Shown here: positions 14,101-23,640 of the stretch, piece by piece
How the letters are laid out: every line of letters starts with the position of its first letter
Numbering within the stretch: position 1 is the stretch's first letter
NCBI GenBank assembly: GCA_032209605.1
Contig: JASFXZ010000028.1
Location: 6,644,941-6,708,940, forward strand
Source: Mactromeris polynyma
Taxonomy: Eukaryota > Mollusca > Bivalvia > Venerida > Mactridae
DNA length: 64,000 nt
Direction: 5' to 3'
The notes under the pieces: model-generated
What the model was told of the DNA's origin: nothing
Database searches by the model: none
What the model saw: the letters and a program-made list of their open reading frames with translations, nothing else
Translations under genes and position numbers: made by a program

Positions 14101-17100
14101 CACGTAAACCATTTATGAGTAGTGTGTAATCACCCGTATACAGGTCACCACTGGGAACCTTGTAACAGGAAATGGTATTTATAAAAGGTATGTATACGAG
14201 GGATGTCCCAAAATAGCGTATAGATTTTTAATAATTTTCTGTTTGTTTTGCCATTAGATATAGCAATTTAACTTTCCAAAATGAATAAGCATTATGCTTG
14301 GACATAGTAAGTTTATGTTATTTTATTTTAAATGGATGCATATGAATCATTTAAATGGAAATGTTATAGTAGTGTGTGAGGCGTACTTGCCAACACCAAC
14401 GTTCAGAATATATTTCGATGTTTCTCTTGCGTGACTTTATCCAAATACATATCAATACACACACAAAGTATACTGACGTCCACGCGAATTATGGGAATTA
14501 TGTTTTTGATATGACGTCAATAAGTACAATTGTACGGGTATGTTGTGGTACGCATTGTTTTGACCTTGATTAAAATGGCGACGTCAGTCGACGATGCGGC
14601 CAAGCGCTCCACTATTAAATACTGCTTTGATAGCGGAATTTTTACCTAGACAACTCATTAAGAACATGGAATCATCGCCGACGAATGGGAATGTTTCCAG
14701 GGCGTTGATTTATAAATAACATAAGCGATTTCATACAGAGTGGAGCCAACGTTATGAAAAGAAAGGCGGGCCGACCGAGCTAAACGACACGATATTAAAG
14801 AAAGTTTCGGACGTCATACGAGCTGATCGACGCCATACTTTACGGGTTGCTAACATTGTATCACTAAGTCGTCAACCAAGCGAAGCTTATGAATAACTTG
14901 GAAATGTATTGTATATGTGCTAGATGGGTGCCACGCCTGTTAACGGAAACGAACATGGAGTGTAGAGTTACTGAATTCCCAGGATTCATTCTGCGATACA
15001 GACGAGACACGAACTTTCTTAACTCAAGTTTTACAATGGACGAAACATTGGTGTATTATTTTAATCTAGAAAACTTCAGGTACACCACCATCGTTACAGT
15101 CTATATCAGTGAAATCCATGGGAAAAGTTATGTTCAAGGTATTTATGGATAACAGAGGGTTTCTCCTCGCACATGCTGTACATCCCGTTGAAACAGATAA
15201 ATCAGCCTATTTTTAAGGTATTGCAATACGTTTCAGCTATTTTATCTATTTTCTAAGTATTGATAATGCTTATTTATAATAATAATAATGATAAAACTCA
15301 TTATAATAACTGCATTATCATTATGTTTAACATATTAATACATTTTGTTATTTTGCTATTTTCATATCGGTGTGGTGTAAACCAATCAAATCTTACGTTA
15401 GCCACCAAGGCAATTTCTCTTCAACCGAACAACAACGTTTTTAACATTGACGCGGATTGGTTAACATTTCGATAAAGGAAACATTACCGTACCGAATTAA
15501 CAGAAACCCACTTGGATCTGGAGTGACCAGCATCGAAACATCTCGGCATATTTTATGTTGCACATCAAATCTTAGCCTTCAAATTTTCAAGATATTAATT
15601 GTTTCAACTAACTGTCGTGCGGAGAGATTTATTGATAGCCTTACGAAAGAAGTTGCCGGAAATGACCGATAAATTAGAAAACGTGGAATATCACCATAAC
15701 AACGCACCGCCCCATCAAGCAGCATACACAGAGCTTGAACTCGCTATGTTGGGTTTCCAAAGGATGGCACACCCCCGTCCCGTATTCGCCGGACCTTGCT
15801 CCATAAGATTTAGCATTTTTTCCAGCATTAAAGAATCACTTACGAGCAAGACATTGTTGAAGTGAAGCATGGATGGTTGTCATATAACAGGTCACTCAGT
15901 ATAAACTGGATTGCTGACACTTTTTAGCGTTGGATTAGACGCCATACGAAATATATTGTCGACATTTTTTAGGCGTTACGGCGGCGAAATGTTTCGTCAA
16001 TACTCTGATTGCTGTTTCGTCAATGTTTTCGCTTAGTAAGTAACTTAGATTGTTTTGTTTAAATATTAAGGAGAGATAATTTCTGTGTTGATTGTGTGTA
16101 CGCTTAATCAAGACGGACAATTAGGACAATTAAACTTCGTTAGAAATTAAAACTGTCGTTGTTGTTAAATCAGTTAATATACTTTAGACTTTACACTGTG
16201 ATAAAACATAAAACAAGGCACAAAGCATACCATTATTCGATCGGGCTATATTATGAAAGGTCTATTAGTCCAAGTCGAAGCACGATTGATAAAGTTGTGC
16301 ACTTCATACATGAAACTGACATAATGATGAAAAGTACGTTCATAATGTTACTTATACATTCCATAATAAAGCAGAAGTGAAAAACGCGGATTTTCTTCAC
16401 AATTCAATTATCGCTAATAAAAAACACCCCGCTCAGTGATCTTGATAGCATCAGTTCGACACATTACCATGTTTGAACCCAAACTGCAAGAATGCCTATG
16501 CTTTGACTTGCTGGAAACGTGTCAGCTTCATATAACGGGGTAGGATGACGGGGTGTGGATAGTATATCACGTGTCTGGGTCGTGGTATCGCAACGTAGTA
16601 GCGCAAAATAGAATTCAAGTGTCAAGGAGTAACGTACGATCGAACACAAAGCAATTCAAACGAAATGAGTTTTCTAAATTTACCTGAAGTTGGATTATGT
16701 CTGGTTTTCCTGCAATACAAGGTATACAATTGGGACTAGTTTGTATTTGATACATTTCTTTGTTTAAATTAATTACATATAACAGTTTATGTATTGATGC
16801 AGGTATGATAAGGTTTTTTTAAATATCATACAATGAAAAACAATTAGATGAGTTCAACTGTACCACTATTTTTACATTAAACAAGCACATAAAAGACGGA
16901 AATATGTTAAGTTGTCTCTGACAATGTTGACTTATTTTTTCGAACTAGGTATGTTTAAAAACGGTCTAGTTCATGATTCCTTTGGTGAAATGTTTACTTT
17001 CTAAATTGCTAAACGTTCTATAATATAAAACATATAGCTGACCTTGTTTGAATGTATGGTTCATGGACGCCACTGAATTATGGTCGTTTGTAATCAAATC

Positions 17101-17203
17101 GATTCGTACCAAAACATCAGTATAATTTACGCCGTAAAATGTAAACGACAGTGGCATTGGATTTCCAGGTATGTATTTATCTGGTACAACAATCCAATGA
17201 GTT
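1963..17203 (-). CDS. Thioester-containing protein / CD109-A2M family gene, N-terminal half (15 exons, partial)
   Basis: Fifteen minus-strand exons join in frame to about 593 codons. Order: 17203-17043, 16709-16684, 14158-13990, 13668-13598, 13411-13262, 12275-12248, 11619-11535, 11242-11128, 10006-9842, 6631-6542, 5877-5674, 4858-4760, 4103-4035, 3217-3020, 2112-1963. Every junction has AG acceptor and GT donor and the phases match, including two micro-exons of 26 and 28 nt. Family hallmarks are 'IQTDKGIYKPGQTVHFR' (MG2), 'VLPKFYVKLELPP' (MG3), 'FKPGLPY' (MG4) and 'LLAVDQSVLLL' (MG6). Members are secreted or GPI-anchored complement-like or protease-binding proteins of innate immunity. No frameshift or stop occurs, so the gene looks functional. 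Missing are the signal-peptide exon (upstream of 17203) and the thioester-bearing half (left of position 1). The sequence does not separate TEP from CD109. Long introns hold a minisatellite (6632-9841) and a mariner relic (14159-16683); I saw nothing definite in the others. Confidence 0.93.
3020..3217 (-). CDS. TEP exon: MG6
   Basis: Residues 478-543. Contains VVANDRVVQSG, FPVTSQMKPYGKLIVYYF and WNADAMFFDV; 'vt..M.P...l.vyY' is typical of MG6. Acceptor 'atgtcacag', donor AAG|GTAATT. Confidence 0.94.
4035..4103 (-). CDS. TEP exon: MG6 start
   Basis: Residues 455-477, VGKDAVFNVKQSQDMVDATM then FYA; exactly 69 nt, phase 0 at both ends. Acceptor 'tggcacag', donor GCG|GTGAGT. It joins VVANDRVVQSG of the next exon, the family's 'y.V.a.g.iv.sG'. 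Confidence 0.88.
4760..4858 (-). CDS. TEP exon: MG5
   Basis: Residues 422-454, AFYRGIKDTMYVHIPYGL then NAGNIQISQNSSIT. The end runs directly into VGKDAVFNV of the next exon, as in the family's 'l.vG..v.f.v'. Acceptor 'tactgtag', donor ACG|GTAAGT. Confidence 0.88.
5674..5877 (-). CDS. TEP exon: MG4 end and MG5 start
   Basis: Residues 354-421. It contains QANGNPI, FAPPPNGMLEFVVDPSRNG and ALRLE; the 'G...f.v......l.l.' pattern is usual here. Acceptor 'tatttccag', donor GAG|GTTTGT, phase 0 at both ends. Longest exon resolved (204 nt). Confidence 0.92.
6542..6631 (-). CDS. TEP exon: MG4
   Basis: Residues 324-353, VVLHSEPYTMSFDQSASMSY then FKPGLPYVGF. 'FKPGLPy' is the conserved MG4 entry motif. 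Acceptor 'ttccttcag', donor TTT|GTAAGT, phase 0 at both ends. Confidence 0.94.
6751..9305. repeat. 46/52-bp minisatellite in a TEP intron
   Basis: More than fifty tandem units. A typical unit reads 'TTTGGTCTTGTTTCAG' + 'TGTCCCACCCTGTATGTACC' + 'TCCAGGTCTG', 46 bp, with a 52-bp variant carrying an extra TGTACA. On the plus strand units often contain the donor-like CAG|GTATGT and the acceptor-like TTTTGTTTCAG. The units also form a larger pattern: 7440-7915 resembles 8680-9107. The host gene is transcribed from the opposite strand. C-runs of up to about 12 at 8306-8410 may be assembly-sensitive. Confidence 0.95.
9842..10006 (-). CDS. TEP exon: MG3 end and MG4 start
   Basis: Residues 269-323. 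It begins INGEAKFTVPFSRI and ends VTESLNNITRNVTAQ, matching the family's 'V.V.vtE..tg...n.t'. Sequons NIT and NVT are potential glycosylation sites. Donor CAG|GTAAAA. The following intron (6632-9841) holds the large minisatellite. Confidence 0.92.
11128..11242 (-). CDS. TEP exon: MG3
   Basis: Residues 230-268. It opens KYTYGKPVIGTVRLY, the conserved 'kYtyGKpV.G' strand. Acceptor 'tttgtcag', donor GAT|GTATGT. Confidence 0.93.
11535..11619 (-). CDS. TEP exon: MG3 start
   Basis: Residues 202-229, VLPKFYVKLELPPFAVM then TDNEFHGTVRA. Acceptor 'gttgtcag', donor AAA|GTAAGC leaving phase 2. The VLPKF start of MG3 is nearly invariant in the family. Confidence 0.93.
12248..12275 (-). CDS. TEP micro-exon (28 nt), MG2-MG3 linker
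   Basis: Found by asking what must lie between the phase-0 end of the previous exon and the phase-1 start of the next. Acceptor 'ccacacag', donor ATG|GTAAGA. It encodes TKHFTVDKY plus one base, giving TKHFTVDKYVLPKF across the junction; the family usually has 'k.FtV.eYVLPKFeV' here. Confidence 0.9.
12960..13085. repeat. Possible fragment of the 23.3-kb dispersed repeat
   Basis: 'CATCACAGGACAAGTCATGA' followed by 'CAATAGGCCGAAAGAGGAGG' resembles 'GATCACAGGACAAGTCAAGA' and 'CAAAAGGCCAAAAATGGGCA' around 23530-23585. It is a short match within a TEP intron, so only tentative. Confidence 0.3.
13262..13411 (-). CDS. TEP exon: MG2 end
   Basis: Residues 143-192 begin DTKGNFMKHMVNVSESEYG and include EPVLGKWDITV, matching the family pattern 'D.kGN....W.nv....G....f.ls.eP.lG.W.I.v'. 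Exactly 50 codons, phase 0 at both ends, donor AAT|GTAAGT. Confidence 0.93.
13598..13668 (-). CDS. TEP exon: MG2
   Basis: Acceptor 'acatttcag', donor CGG|GTAATA. Residues 119-142, VHFRTFGISSDMMVYTG and on to NISIR. It completes the split Val codon of KPGQTVHFR and leads in phase 0 into DTKGN of the next exon. Confidence 0.92.
13990..14158 (-). CDS. TEP exon: MG1 end and MG2 start
   Basis: Residues 63-118. It opens VPSGDLYTGDYTLLINGLRG and ends IQTDKGIYKPGQT, the most diagnostic motif of the A2M/TEP family (usually TDKPIYKPGQTV). Donor ACAG|GTAACT leaves phase 1. Confidence 0.95.
14197..15902 (+). mobile_element. Mariner-like DNA transposon, decayed
   Basis: It begins TA|CGAGGGATGTCCCAAAATAG and appears to end at a weakly matching inverted terminus near 15900. 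Between them lie plus-strand pieces of a mariner transposase in changing frames. It lies inside a TEP intron in the opposite orientation. Boundaries are approximate because the terminal repeats match poorly. Confidence 0.65.
14577..15800 (+). pseudogene. Mariner transposase remnant
   Basis: Recognisable pieces in order: RSTIKYCFDSGIFT near 14607 (N-terminal helix-turn-helix); CARWVPRLLT near 14913-14942 with TMDETLVYYF about 100 bases later (first catalytic Asp in the DE motif); HHNNAPPHQAA near 15690 with AHPRP (second Asp region, where the family HDNAPAH has lost its Asp to Asn, followed by HPPYSPDL). Many stops and frameshifts separate them, and an AT-rich stretch at about 15180-15560 does not align. 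It cannot encode an active enzyme. Confidence 0.75.
16684..16709 (-). CDS. TEP micro-exon (26 nt), MG1
   Basis: Acceptor 'gtattgcag', donor CAG|GTAAAT. It encodes GKPDIIQLQ across the junction (residues 54-62), joining the MG1 exon in phase 1 and leaving phase 0. It supplies the usual 'G.P..I.LQVP' strand of MG1, which is why I accept so short an exon. Confidence 0.85.
17043..17203 (-). CDS. TEP exon: MG1 start
   Basis: Acceptor 'tgatttcag' and donor AAG|GTCAGC. Encodes residues 1-53 of the assembled part, beginning THWIVVPDKYIPGNPMPLSF, the usual first strand of MG1. The exon starts with one base completing a codon, so the missing signal-peptide exon must end with two bases of a split codon. 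NYT, NHT and similar sequons give potential N-glycosylation sites. Confidence 0.9.
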
Positions 17204-17984
17204 CTGAAATCATTCAAATTACCTCATTCAATCGTTTGTAGCTTTTCCTAAGCGTTAAGTGATTGCAGTCTGCATTAATACAACTTTTAATTTTCTGACG
17301 CTTATCTTCCATTATTTTAAAACACTCACTCTTTCACTAGATGTAACAAACAATACGATCAAACTTATTTGACATAAAAATGTGTAGATGTCGTTCCACC
17401 CGGAGACCAGGGAGTGTCGTTACCAATAAATTAGTCTGCTGGTTGATTACGTTGTTGCAAGAGTATTCAAAGCGAAAGTTCAGTCGCCTTCACCGATTAT
17501 CAAGTCACGCAAGCAGTGTTTTTCGCTGCATTATTATCAAGTAAAGATAGTTCTATAACTACTGCTAATCATTGTCAACGAATCATAACATTAAGCATCG
17601 ATGACATTTAGTTCAGAATATTCAGAAATAGACATTCTGAAAATACAAACTATCATATTCCAATGCATAAAAGCATGCAACTTTTCAGTAAATGTTAATA
17701 GTGACACAATGGTATTGTAACTGTTGGTGCTTACCGTGCGTGAACATATGTCACATGCAGTACGCCAAACATTAATGCTAATAATGACGTCATCATTGAT
17801 AGCGATATATCCCCTGTCTGGTGAAACCGCTTCAGTTTGCAGCTGTGTATCTATTAAATCTGCAGAAAATCCAGATATCACTGCTAAATTTATCGATTCA
17901 TTCAGATTGATTGAAAATGGCCATATAAGCAATATTATTGAATTGAGACACGGCGCCCAGGCAGCTCATCGGCTCTAATCTACC
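17204..17984. other. No exon resolved upstream of TEP MG1
   Basis: The TEP signal-peptide exon should lie somewhere upstream of 17203 and end in a codon split after two bases. An open stretch at 17932-17591 on the minus strand has no signal-peptide character. I see no better candidate here. Confidence 0.4.
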
Positions 17985-18670
17985 ACACTACTAACGAGCT
18001 CACAGTAACCATTCTACGAACGGTTTCACCACAATAAAGCTACCATTGGGTTGGCAGCTACCAAACTACCAACGAGCTCACAGTAAGTAAGATATTCACA
18101 GGCTCACAGTAACCAGGCTATCCAGCATTAAGGTTACCCAAGTGCTCCCATGTACCACTCTACCCACGAGATCAGAACTACCAGTCTACTGACGGGCTCA
18201 GAGATGCCACGCAACAACTTACTCTCTGCTACCTGGCTTTCCACGGGCTCACCGTTACTACGCAACCTACAGGCCCATGTCTGAAAGGCTATCCACGGGT
18301 TCACTGTTCCCATGCCATCAACGAGATGTCAGACATAATTCTCCCTACATTGCTCACAGTTATGGTCTTACAGCTATCAAGCTTCTCACGCACTCACAAC
18401 AACCAGGCTACACACGGGCTAACAACAGTCAGACTACCCACGGGCTAACAACAACCAGGCTACCCACGGGATCACAGCAATCAGGCTACCCTCGGTATAA
18501 CAACAACCAGGCTACCCATGGGCTAGCAACAACCAGGCTACACACGGGCTAACAAGAACCAGGCTACCCTTGGGATCACAACAATCAGGCTACACTCGGG
18601 CTAACAACAACCAGGCTACCCACGGGATCACAACAACTAGGACCACACGGGTTTTCAACAACCAAGCTAC
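17985..18670. repeat. 26-bp minisatellite, degenerate to the left
   Basis: From about 18400 to 18665 there are some ten units of the type 'AACAACCAGGCTACCCACGG' + 'GCTAAC' (26 bp), with variants GGGATCACAACAA and CACACGGG. Leftward, 17985-18400 repeats the same words (ACCAGGCTA, CTACC.ACGGGCTCA) at irregular spacing, so the array seems older and scrambled there. An apparent plus-strand reading frame (18277-18552) is a by-product of the repeat. Confidence 0.85.
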
Positions 18671-20012
18671 CTAAGTATATAATATTCTCAAAACGTAACA
18701 TGCAATTTACGACAAATGGACGAAACGTCTCCAAACCTGGATATCCAGTTCACCAAGTTTATTGCAACACAAACAATTCGTGTTTTAGACGAAATCAACA
18801 AGTTATTAGTGTACAAAGGAACTGTTAACATCACTAAACTGTATTCGAAAAGCATAGCCCTAGATCAATGAAAATGAATTAGATTCCTCATACTTGATAG
18901 CGATTTGAGTCATATTATGGAACGGGTGAATGACACCAGAGACTTGTTTATGTGATAGGTCATTCAATATAATGTTTCAATGGCATTTTGAGACGAAAGG
19001 TTATCCTTAATTTATGTTTTTCGGTGACGCTTGAAATAAGGGAATGACAAGATATATTTAATAAACTAGAAAAAATAATGATCAATTACTAATAGATTTG
19101 TCTTACAAAACTAAAATTTGTTTTGAAAATGGTGCTACCTTTTTACAGCTTTTTATTCTATTTGTAATTCATTAGCCTCATTAAGTTCGCGACGCTGCTA
19201 TCTATATCAACGTGGTTACGGTTCAAGGGGCGATACTGTTTTGATATCGAATTGAAAAAAGAAGAATATGTTGCTCGACCGAGGTTTAATTCACATTATT
19301 TCATTCAACTCGTTTAAGAAAAGCAATACTAATACAACACACATTTGATATCCTATATTCCGAAAACATGAAAATAAAACTCATTTGATGTAAGTAAACA
19401 CTGCTCACCTTAAAGAGAATATTTAAAATCAAGTCCGTAAAAAAATAGTTATAGTCACAAACACAACGTCTTATCTACACAACGCATTCTGAAAACCGCC
19501 AAATGGTGATTCCAGTTGACGTTTTTGTTTAGATATGCACTGTCTGTAGTCTCAATGAACGTAGATATATGATAGCCCATGACCTTACGTGCTTTTGTTG
19601 ATTTCTGGCTGATCGTGCGACTTCTTCATAATTAGAATTACAAATCACGAGTTAAGCATGTTTAGCTGTTTTTACATTAAATGATAGGCCCGCTGATCAT
19701 TGTTCGTCCGGTCAATAGCTATAATCTCTATATACATAATTTATAAACAGATCCAGGAAGTGACTAGAAAACGGCTAACGAAATCATCCAGTCATGGTGC
19801 GGAACATGTATGGCGTCTTGATAGACACTATGGAAAGAATTGCGGTGTTTTACGTGTACTTAAGAGAAATTCATGTTGAAAAGTCATGCAACTTGAAACT
19901 GTCAGCAAGCTGATCAGCTCCGCTCATTGCAAAAACAACAGAAAGCATAAATATAAGTCATGTTTTGATTACATTACACCACAGCATCAATTTATACTCG
20001 CGCATTATATAA
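18671..20012. other. No feature seen
   Basis: AT-rich sequence without a convincing exon, repeat array or transposon end on either strand. Confidence 0.4.
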
Positions 20013-20054
20013 TTATACACCAACTACACGGTTACATTGTAGTTCTGTTAGATA

Positions 20055-20272
20055 GTCTGCAAACTGCATGAACTTTAAGACCGACTCATTTAGATAAGGA
20101 AGTGATCTCATACGTAATGCTTTAACAGATGTTTGATTTACTTTTCTATCAAACCACAATTGCGACTTTCCATCGTCGAGTGCACGGAATAGCACCAAGA
20201 AATTTGAGCACGTATTTTGAAACGAATTGCACCAGGTTATATAATCATGTGTTCGCGATTTATAAAACAACA
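20055..20272 (-). CDS. Unassigned exon-like ORF
   Basis: An open minus-strand stretch is preceded by an AG acceptor (complement of CT after 20272) and runs to about 20055, where AAT|GTAACC could be a donor. It encodes a varied, non-repetitive sequence including WCNSFQNTCSNFLVLFRAL, LWFDRKVNQTSVKALRMRSL and VLKFMQFADYLTEL, with two Cys and two N-glycosylation sequons. Composition looks like a real coding exon, but I do not recognise the family. It could be a separate minus-strand gene, or part of the retroelement whose reverse-transcriptase fragment lies just upstream at 20660-20830. Confidence 0.3.
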
Positions 20273-20659
20273 CTATACTTATTGTAACATATTTGACTGA
20301 AAGTATAATTGTATCATGTCATCAAAATTTCTTATAATATAATTAAATAATAATTAGGTTATTTTACAAAACATTAATATACTTAAAAAAACGTACAATT
20401 TGTTTTCCTTCAAGAACTCAAAGCCTGTTACAAAGAGAAAAGTTGCAATTGTAACAGCACCAACTACTAAGCTGATTCCACAACAAAAAATGTCTCATGC
20501 AAACATGTGTTTACACAATCCGGTATACAAAATATAATGAGCATTGATATAAATCCAAGACGTGATGTGTACTATAAGATATTTACGAGGATTAGTTTCG
20601 GTGGAATACCAAAAAGTACTTTACTCTACCAAATATCAGATAACACAATTGTCTGCGGG

Positions 20660-20830
20660 CGTAACAGTGACTGAAATCATATAATCTCAAAGTCGTAATC
20701 ATCTCGTTTATCGTGAATTTTATAGTAATTATGTCATTATATATGGAAATGGCTTAGTCAAGCAACAAGGCATGCGTACCCAATGTGTTGGCAATCGAAA
20801 GTTGGAGCTATGTTAGATATATTCTATTTA
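20660..20830 (-). pseudogene. Reverse-transcriptase fragment (same family as 24.5-25.2 kb)
   Basis: The minus-strand translation gives HACLLD, AISIYNDIITIK and HDKRDDYDFEII with a stop and a frameshift. It matches the better preserved THASFLDLDISIENGIITTK and YDKRDDYDFEFINFPW of the 24.5-25.2 kb copy. Only this short, broken stretch remains. Confidence 0.6.
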
Positions 20831-21370
20831 TATTGGCTGGAAAATATTCATTATTAATATTCTATATATCGTCTAAATAACGAGAGGTATTGTTGAAAAC
20901 GACAATGATATGTATTTGATTATCCTTGGATAGCATGAAGTCTCTTCATAACATAATAAGAATAAGTCGGCTATAAGTAGAGCACAGTTATTCCTATCGG
21001 AATACCAATTTTCTGTTGGCTCACAATCAACAGCTTTGCAAACGTCCTGAAATGTTCACATGGCATGCCATGTATACATGTTGACTGCTTCCAACTGTTT
21101 TTCAATTAAATGTCTAGACATAAACAACATGGTACTTAAAGCTGATACATATGATGCAATATAAGGAAAGTACCACACATACACAGACAGTGAATTAGTT
21201 TATAGTTAGAGATAAATGTATTCAATTATGTCGCTTCTAAAATAAAATATGCAAGAGTTTATTGTATACACAAGCAATTCAAGATGAATACGAGATACAC
21301 CAGTTATATACTCAAACGCAAAAGAAAGTGTGCACGTTTGATTTTTTTTTATTAACGTTGTCAAATTTGA
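20831..21370. other. No feature seen
   Basis: AT-rich, no ORF or repeat I can support on either strand. Confidence 0.4.
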
Positions 21371-21661
21371 AACACACGAATATCGATCGTTACGGTCTAT
21401 AGCAATAACAAAAAATCAGTCAAATTATGGCTAGTTTTACGTAATAGCCCGAATTGCGATTTTGAAAAATTTCCATGTGGAACATGTAAACACAAGTACA
21501 AGTGTGAATATCACTGTAGATTTAGAAAATGTATAACAGAGAAAATGCCAAGACTATCAGAACGTCAGCGTATTGACGATTTAATGATGCTGGTCAGAGG
21601 TGACTCAGTCGCTTTAGTTTCACGGGCACTTAAATGCCATATAAACGCTATAATCAAGTAA
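21371..21661 (+). pseudogene. Cys-rich + helix-turn-helix ORF fragment
   Basis: An open frame of 96 codons without a starting Met, ending at TAA 21659-21661. Its middle has a C-x2-C-x5-C-x3-C cluster within PCGTCKHKYKCEYHC, a possible zinc-binding knot. It is followed by KMPRLSERQRIDDLMMLVRG and SVALVSRALKCHINAI. The latter resembles the N-terminal helix-turn-helix of Tc1-type transposases (pattern 'LS..qR...lgML..G.s...vAR.l.v....I'). No catalytic domain follows. It may be a transposon-derived DNA-binding fragment; the Cys-rich part is unassigned. Confidence 0.4.
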
Positions 21662-22217
21662 CGTGATACTGTTATACTATGTTTTATGTTGACATACACT
21701 ATTGTAGATACTTCAAGATACGTACATTACGTATATAAACAGCATTGTATGAAAAGTAATTGTCCTTATGAAAAAAGCGGTCGTACATTTTCTAAACAAA
21801 ACATATTGTGACAGTTTGGTGGTAATGATTTCATTATACATGTTTAGAATAATAATTCTCTTTTGAAAACAGCTGTTTGGACAAGTAAAATTACAACATC
21901 TTCTAAAGGATAATTAGACATGACATTACATTATTTACATTTGTATATATGACGATACTAAATATCGGTGCATCGCGTAATGCTATCATCATATTTGCAT
22001 GTGTTTGAATTCGATTCGTCTAAATCAGAGTCCATTGAACGGGCATACAATGTAGTTGTCGGTGTTTTTGTTCGATTGTTTTTATTCAAAATCATAGTAT
22101 GGTATTATGATTCGAGTTACGATATTTCTTTGTAGGTTCTTGTTGTTTGTCTAGTGGAGTCGGTGGTGAGCGAACAACGACTTTTCTGTTTTGATGGGGT
22201 ATTGGCTGTTGCACTTT
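21662..22217. other. No feature seen
   Basis: AT-rich sequence between the Cys/helix-turn-helix fragment and the zinc-knuckle pseudogene; nothing supported. Confidence 0.35.
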
Positions 22218-22905
22218 TCACGAATTTGTCCTCGTTTGATTGTTTTCTCTTTTGTGATCTAGCACGAAGTTCTCTACGTGGTGTTGATAGGTCAGTTGTT
22301 TCGTTTGATGTGTGTTTTCCATCGTCCGTTGTTGAGTTGAACCGTTTTGATTGATTACTTCTGTATACGTTTCGTTGAAGTCTTCAGATATGGGACAGTC
22401 GCCTTGTTCATGACCAATTTCATTACACTTAAGGCATTTCCAATCGTTAATACATTAATCATTGCGGTGACCCTCTTATAAGCATATCTTACATTTAGCA
22501 GTTTTTGTAATTTGTCCTTTATGAATCACTTTGGCTTTGAATTGTCCAAAGTCTATGACTCTAGGTAGAGAGTTAACAAATGTAAGTTTCGTCACTGTGA
22601 TTAAACGATCACCAGTATCACAGTTGGTAAATTTCCAATCAAGTCTTAGTTTTTCTCTTTTGATATCGATTAAGTTATTTTGATAATATTGTCGTCTGCG
22701 GACAGGGGAATGTTTTGTATTATTATACGCACAGTTTGTTTTCCATCTAACCGATAAGGAGTCGCGATAAGGACTGGAACATAACATGCTCGTAGATAAA
22801 TACCTTCAGTAACTTATTTTGCCTTGTCGTCTAAGTTGTCTAGATAGATCCTCCACATTCCGTTTACGCGTTGTAAAGCAGTAATATGTGACACGTTTAA
22901 TACCT
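22218..22905 (-). pseudogene. Retroelement ORF1-like protein with two CCHC zinc knuckles, broken
   Basis: Minus-strand reading gives VSHITALQRVNGMWRIYLDN, DGKQTVRIIIQNIPLS, EKLRLDWKFTNCDTGDR and PRVIDFGQFKAKVIHKGQ. Two knuckles of the form C-x2-C-x4-H-x4-C follow: CKIC..EGH, interrupted by in-frame stops, then CLKCNEIGHEQGDC, intact. A Gln/Thr-rich tail ends at 22218. The arrangement (RNA-binding-like body, then tandem CCHC knuckles) is that of LINE/retroelement ORF1 or gag-like proteins common in marine invertebrates. Stops at 22476-22478 and near the start, plus a frameshift near 22675, make it non-functional. Confidence 0.7.
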
Positions 22906-23310
22906 GTCAAATTTATTTATAAAGTTCCTCGTGTTTAATCCATTATTTATAGTTAATTCTCCTTTCGCCGAAAACACTGCGTTCTCGAACAAAGAACTAT
23001 AGGCACGCTAATATTGTGTTCGTCGCCATTTTCTTCGTTTTCAACTGAGTAATTTTCCCGCGAGGTTAAATTCTCACTTATTTCGTCCATTTTTCAAGCA
23101 TTGATTTTCTGTATATGTTGATTACAACTAAAGTTTGATGTATATACTATTATTAATCGATAACTTTATCCAATAATTAAAATTATTGAAAATGGTTACC
23201 ACTAAATGACAACGCCTTAGTACTATTAATTAGAACATCTTCTCCGACCTATCAAAATTAATTATTTCATTTTGATTCTAAGATCAGATACTTTCGGTTT
23301 AGAACAGAGA

Positions 23311-23640
23311 GAATACGTAACTACAGGGAACGCCACATACATAAGACAGTGCCTCCCCACACAGACCTCCGGAAAAACAATAATCCACAAAACATAAGGC
23401 ACTTAAGGGGATCAAATGGTACACATATTAAGGAACAGAGGCACAAGGAATGGCCCGGCAGACCACAAGGAATAACTAGGAGAATCAAAGTGGACAATGA
23501 AGGAAGGTGGAGGGGGTATTAATGGATGGAAAAGATCACAGGACAAGTCAAGACAACTGACCGCAAAAGGCCAAAAATGGGCAGGAAAGAATCTGAAAAC
23601 TGACAGAATTCTACATGGGAAAAATAATACAAAACACATT
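23311..23640 (-). repeat. Dispersed repeat, second copy at 56930-57235
   Basis: The minus strand reads 'CATTGTCCACTTTGATTCTC' then 'CTAGTTATTCCTTGTGGTCT' and 'GGGGAGGCACTGTCTTATGT'. The plus strand at 57029-57180 has nearly the same words. It forms one end of the inserted retroelement and may be its LTR or 3' untranslated part. Confidence 0.7.

Noticed and set aside
17591..17932. A 113-codon minus-strand frame as the TEP signal-peptide exon
   Set aside because: No hydrophobic signal core at the start and no donor ending in the required phase.
18277..18552. A 91-codon plus-strand frame of QPGYTRANNSQ-type repeats
   Set aside because: Comes from the 26-bp minisatellite.
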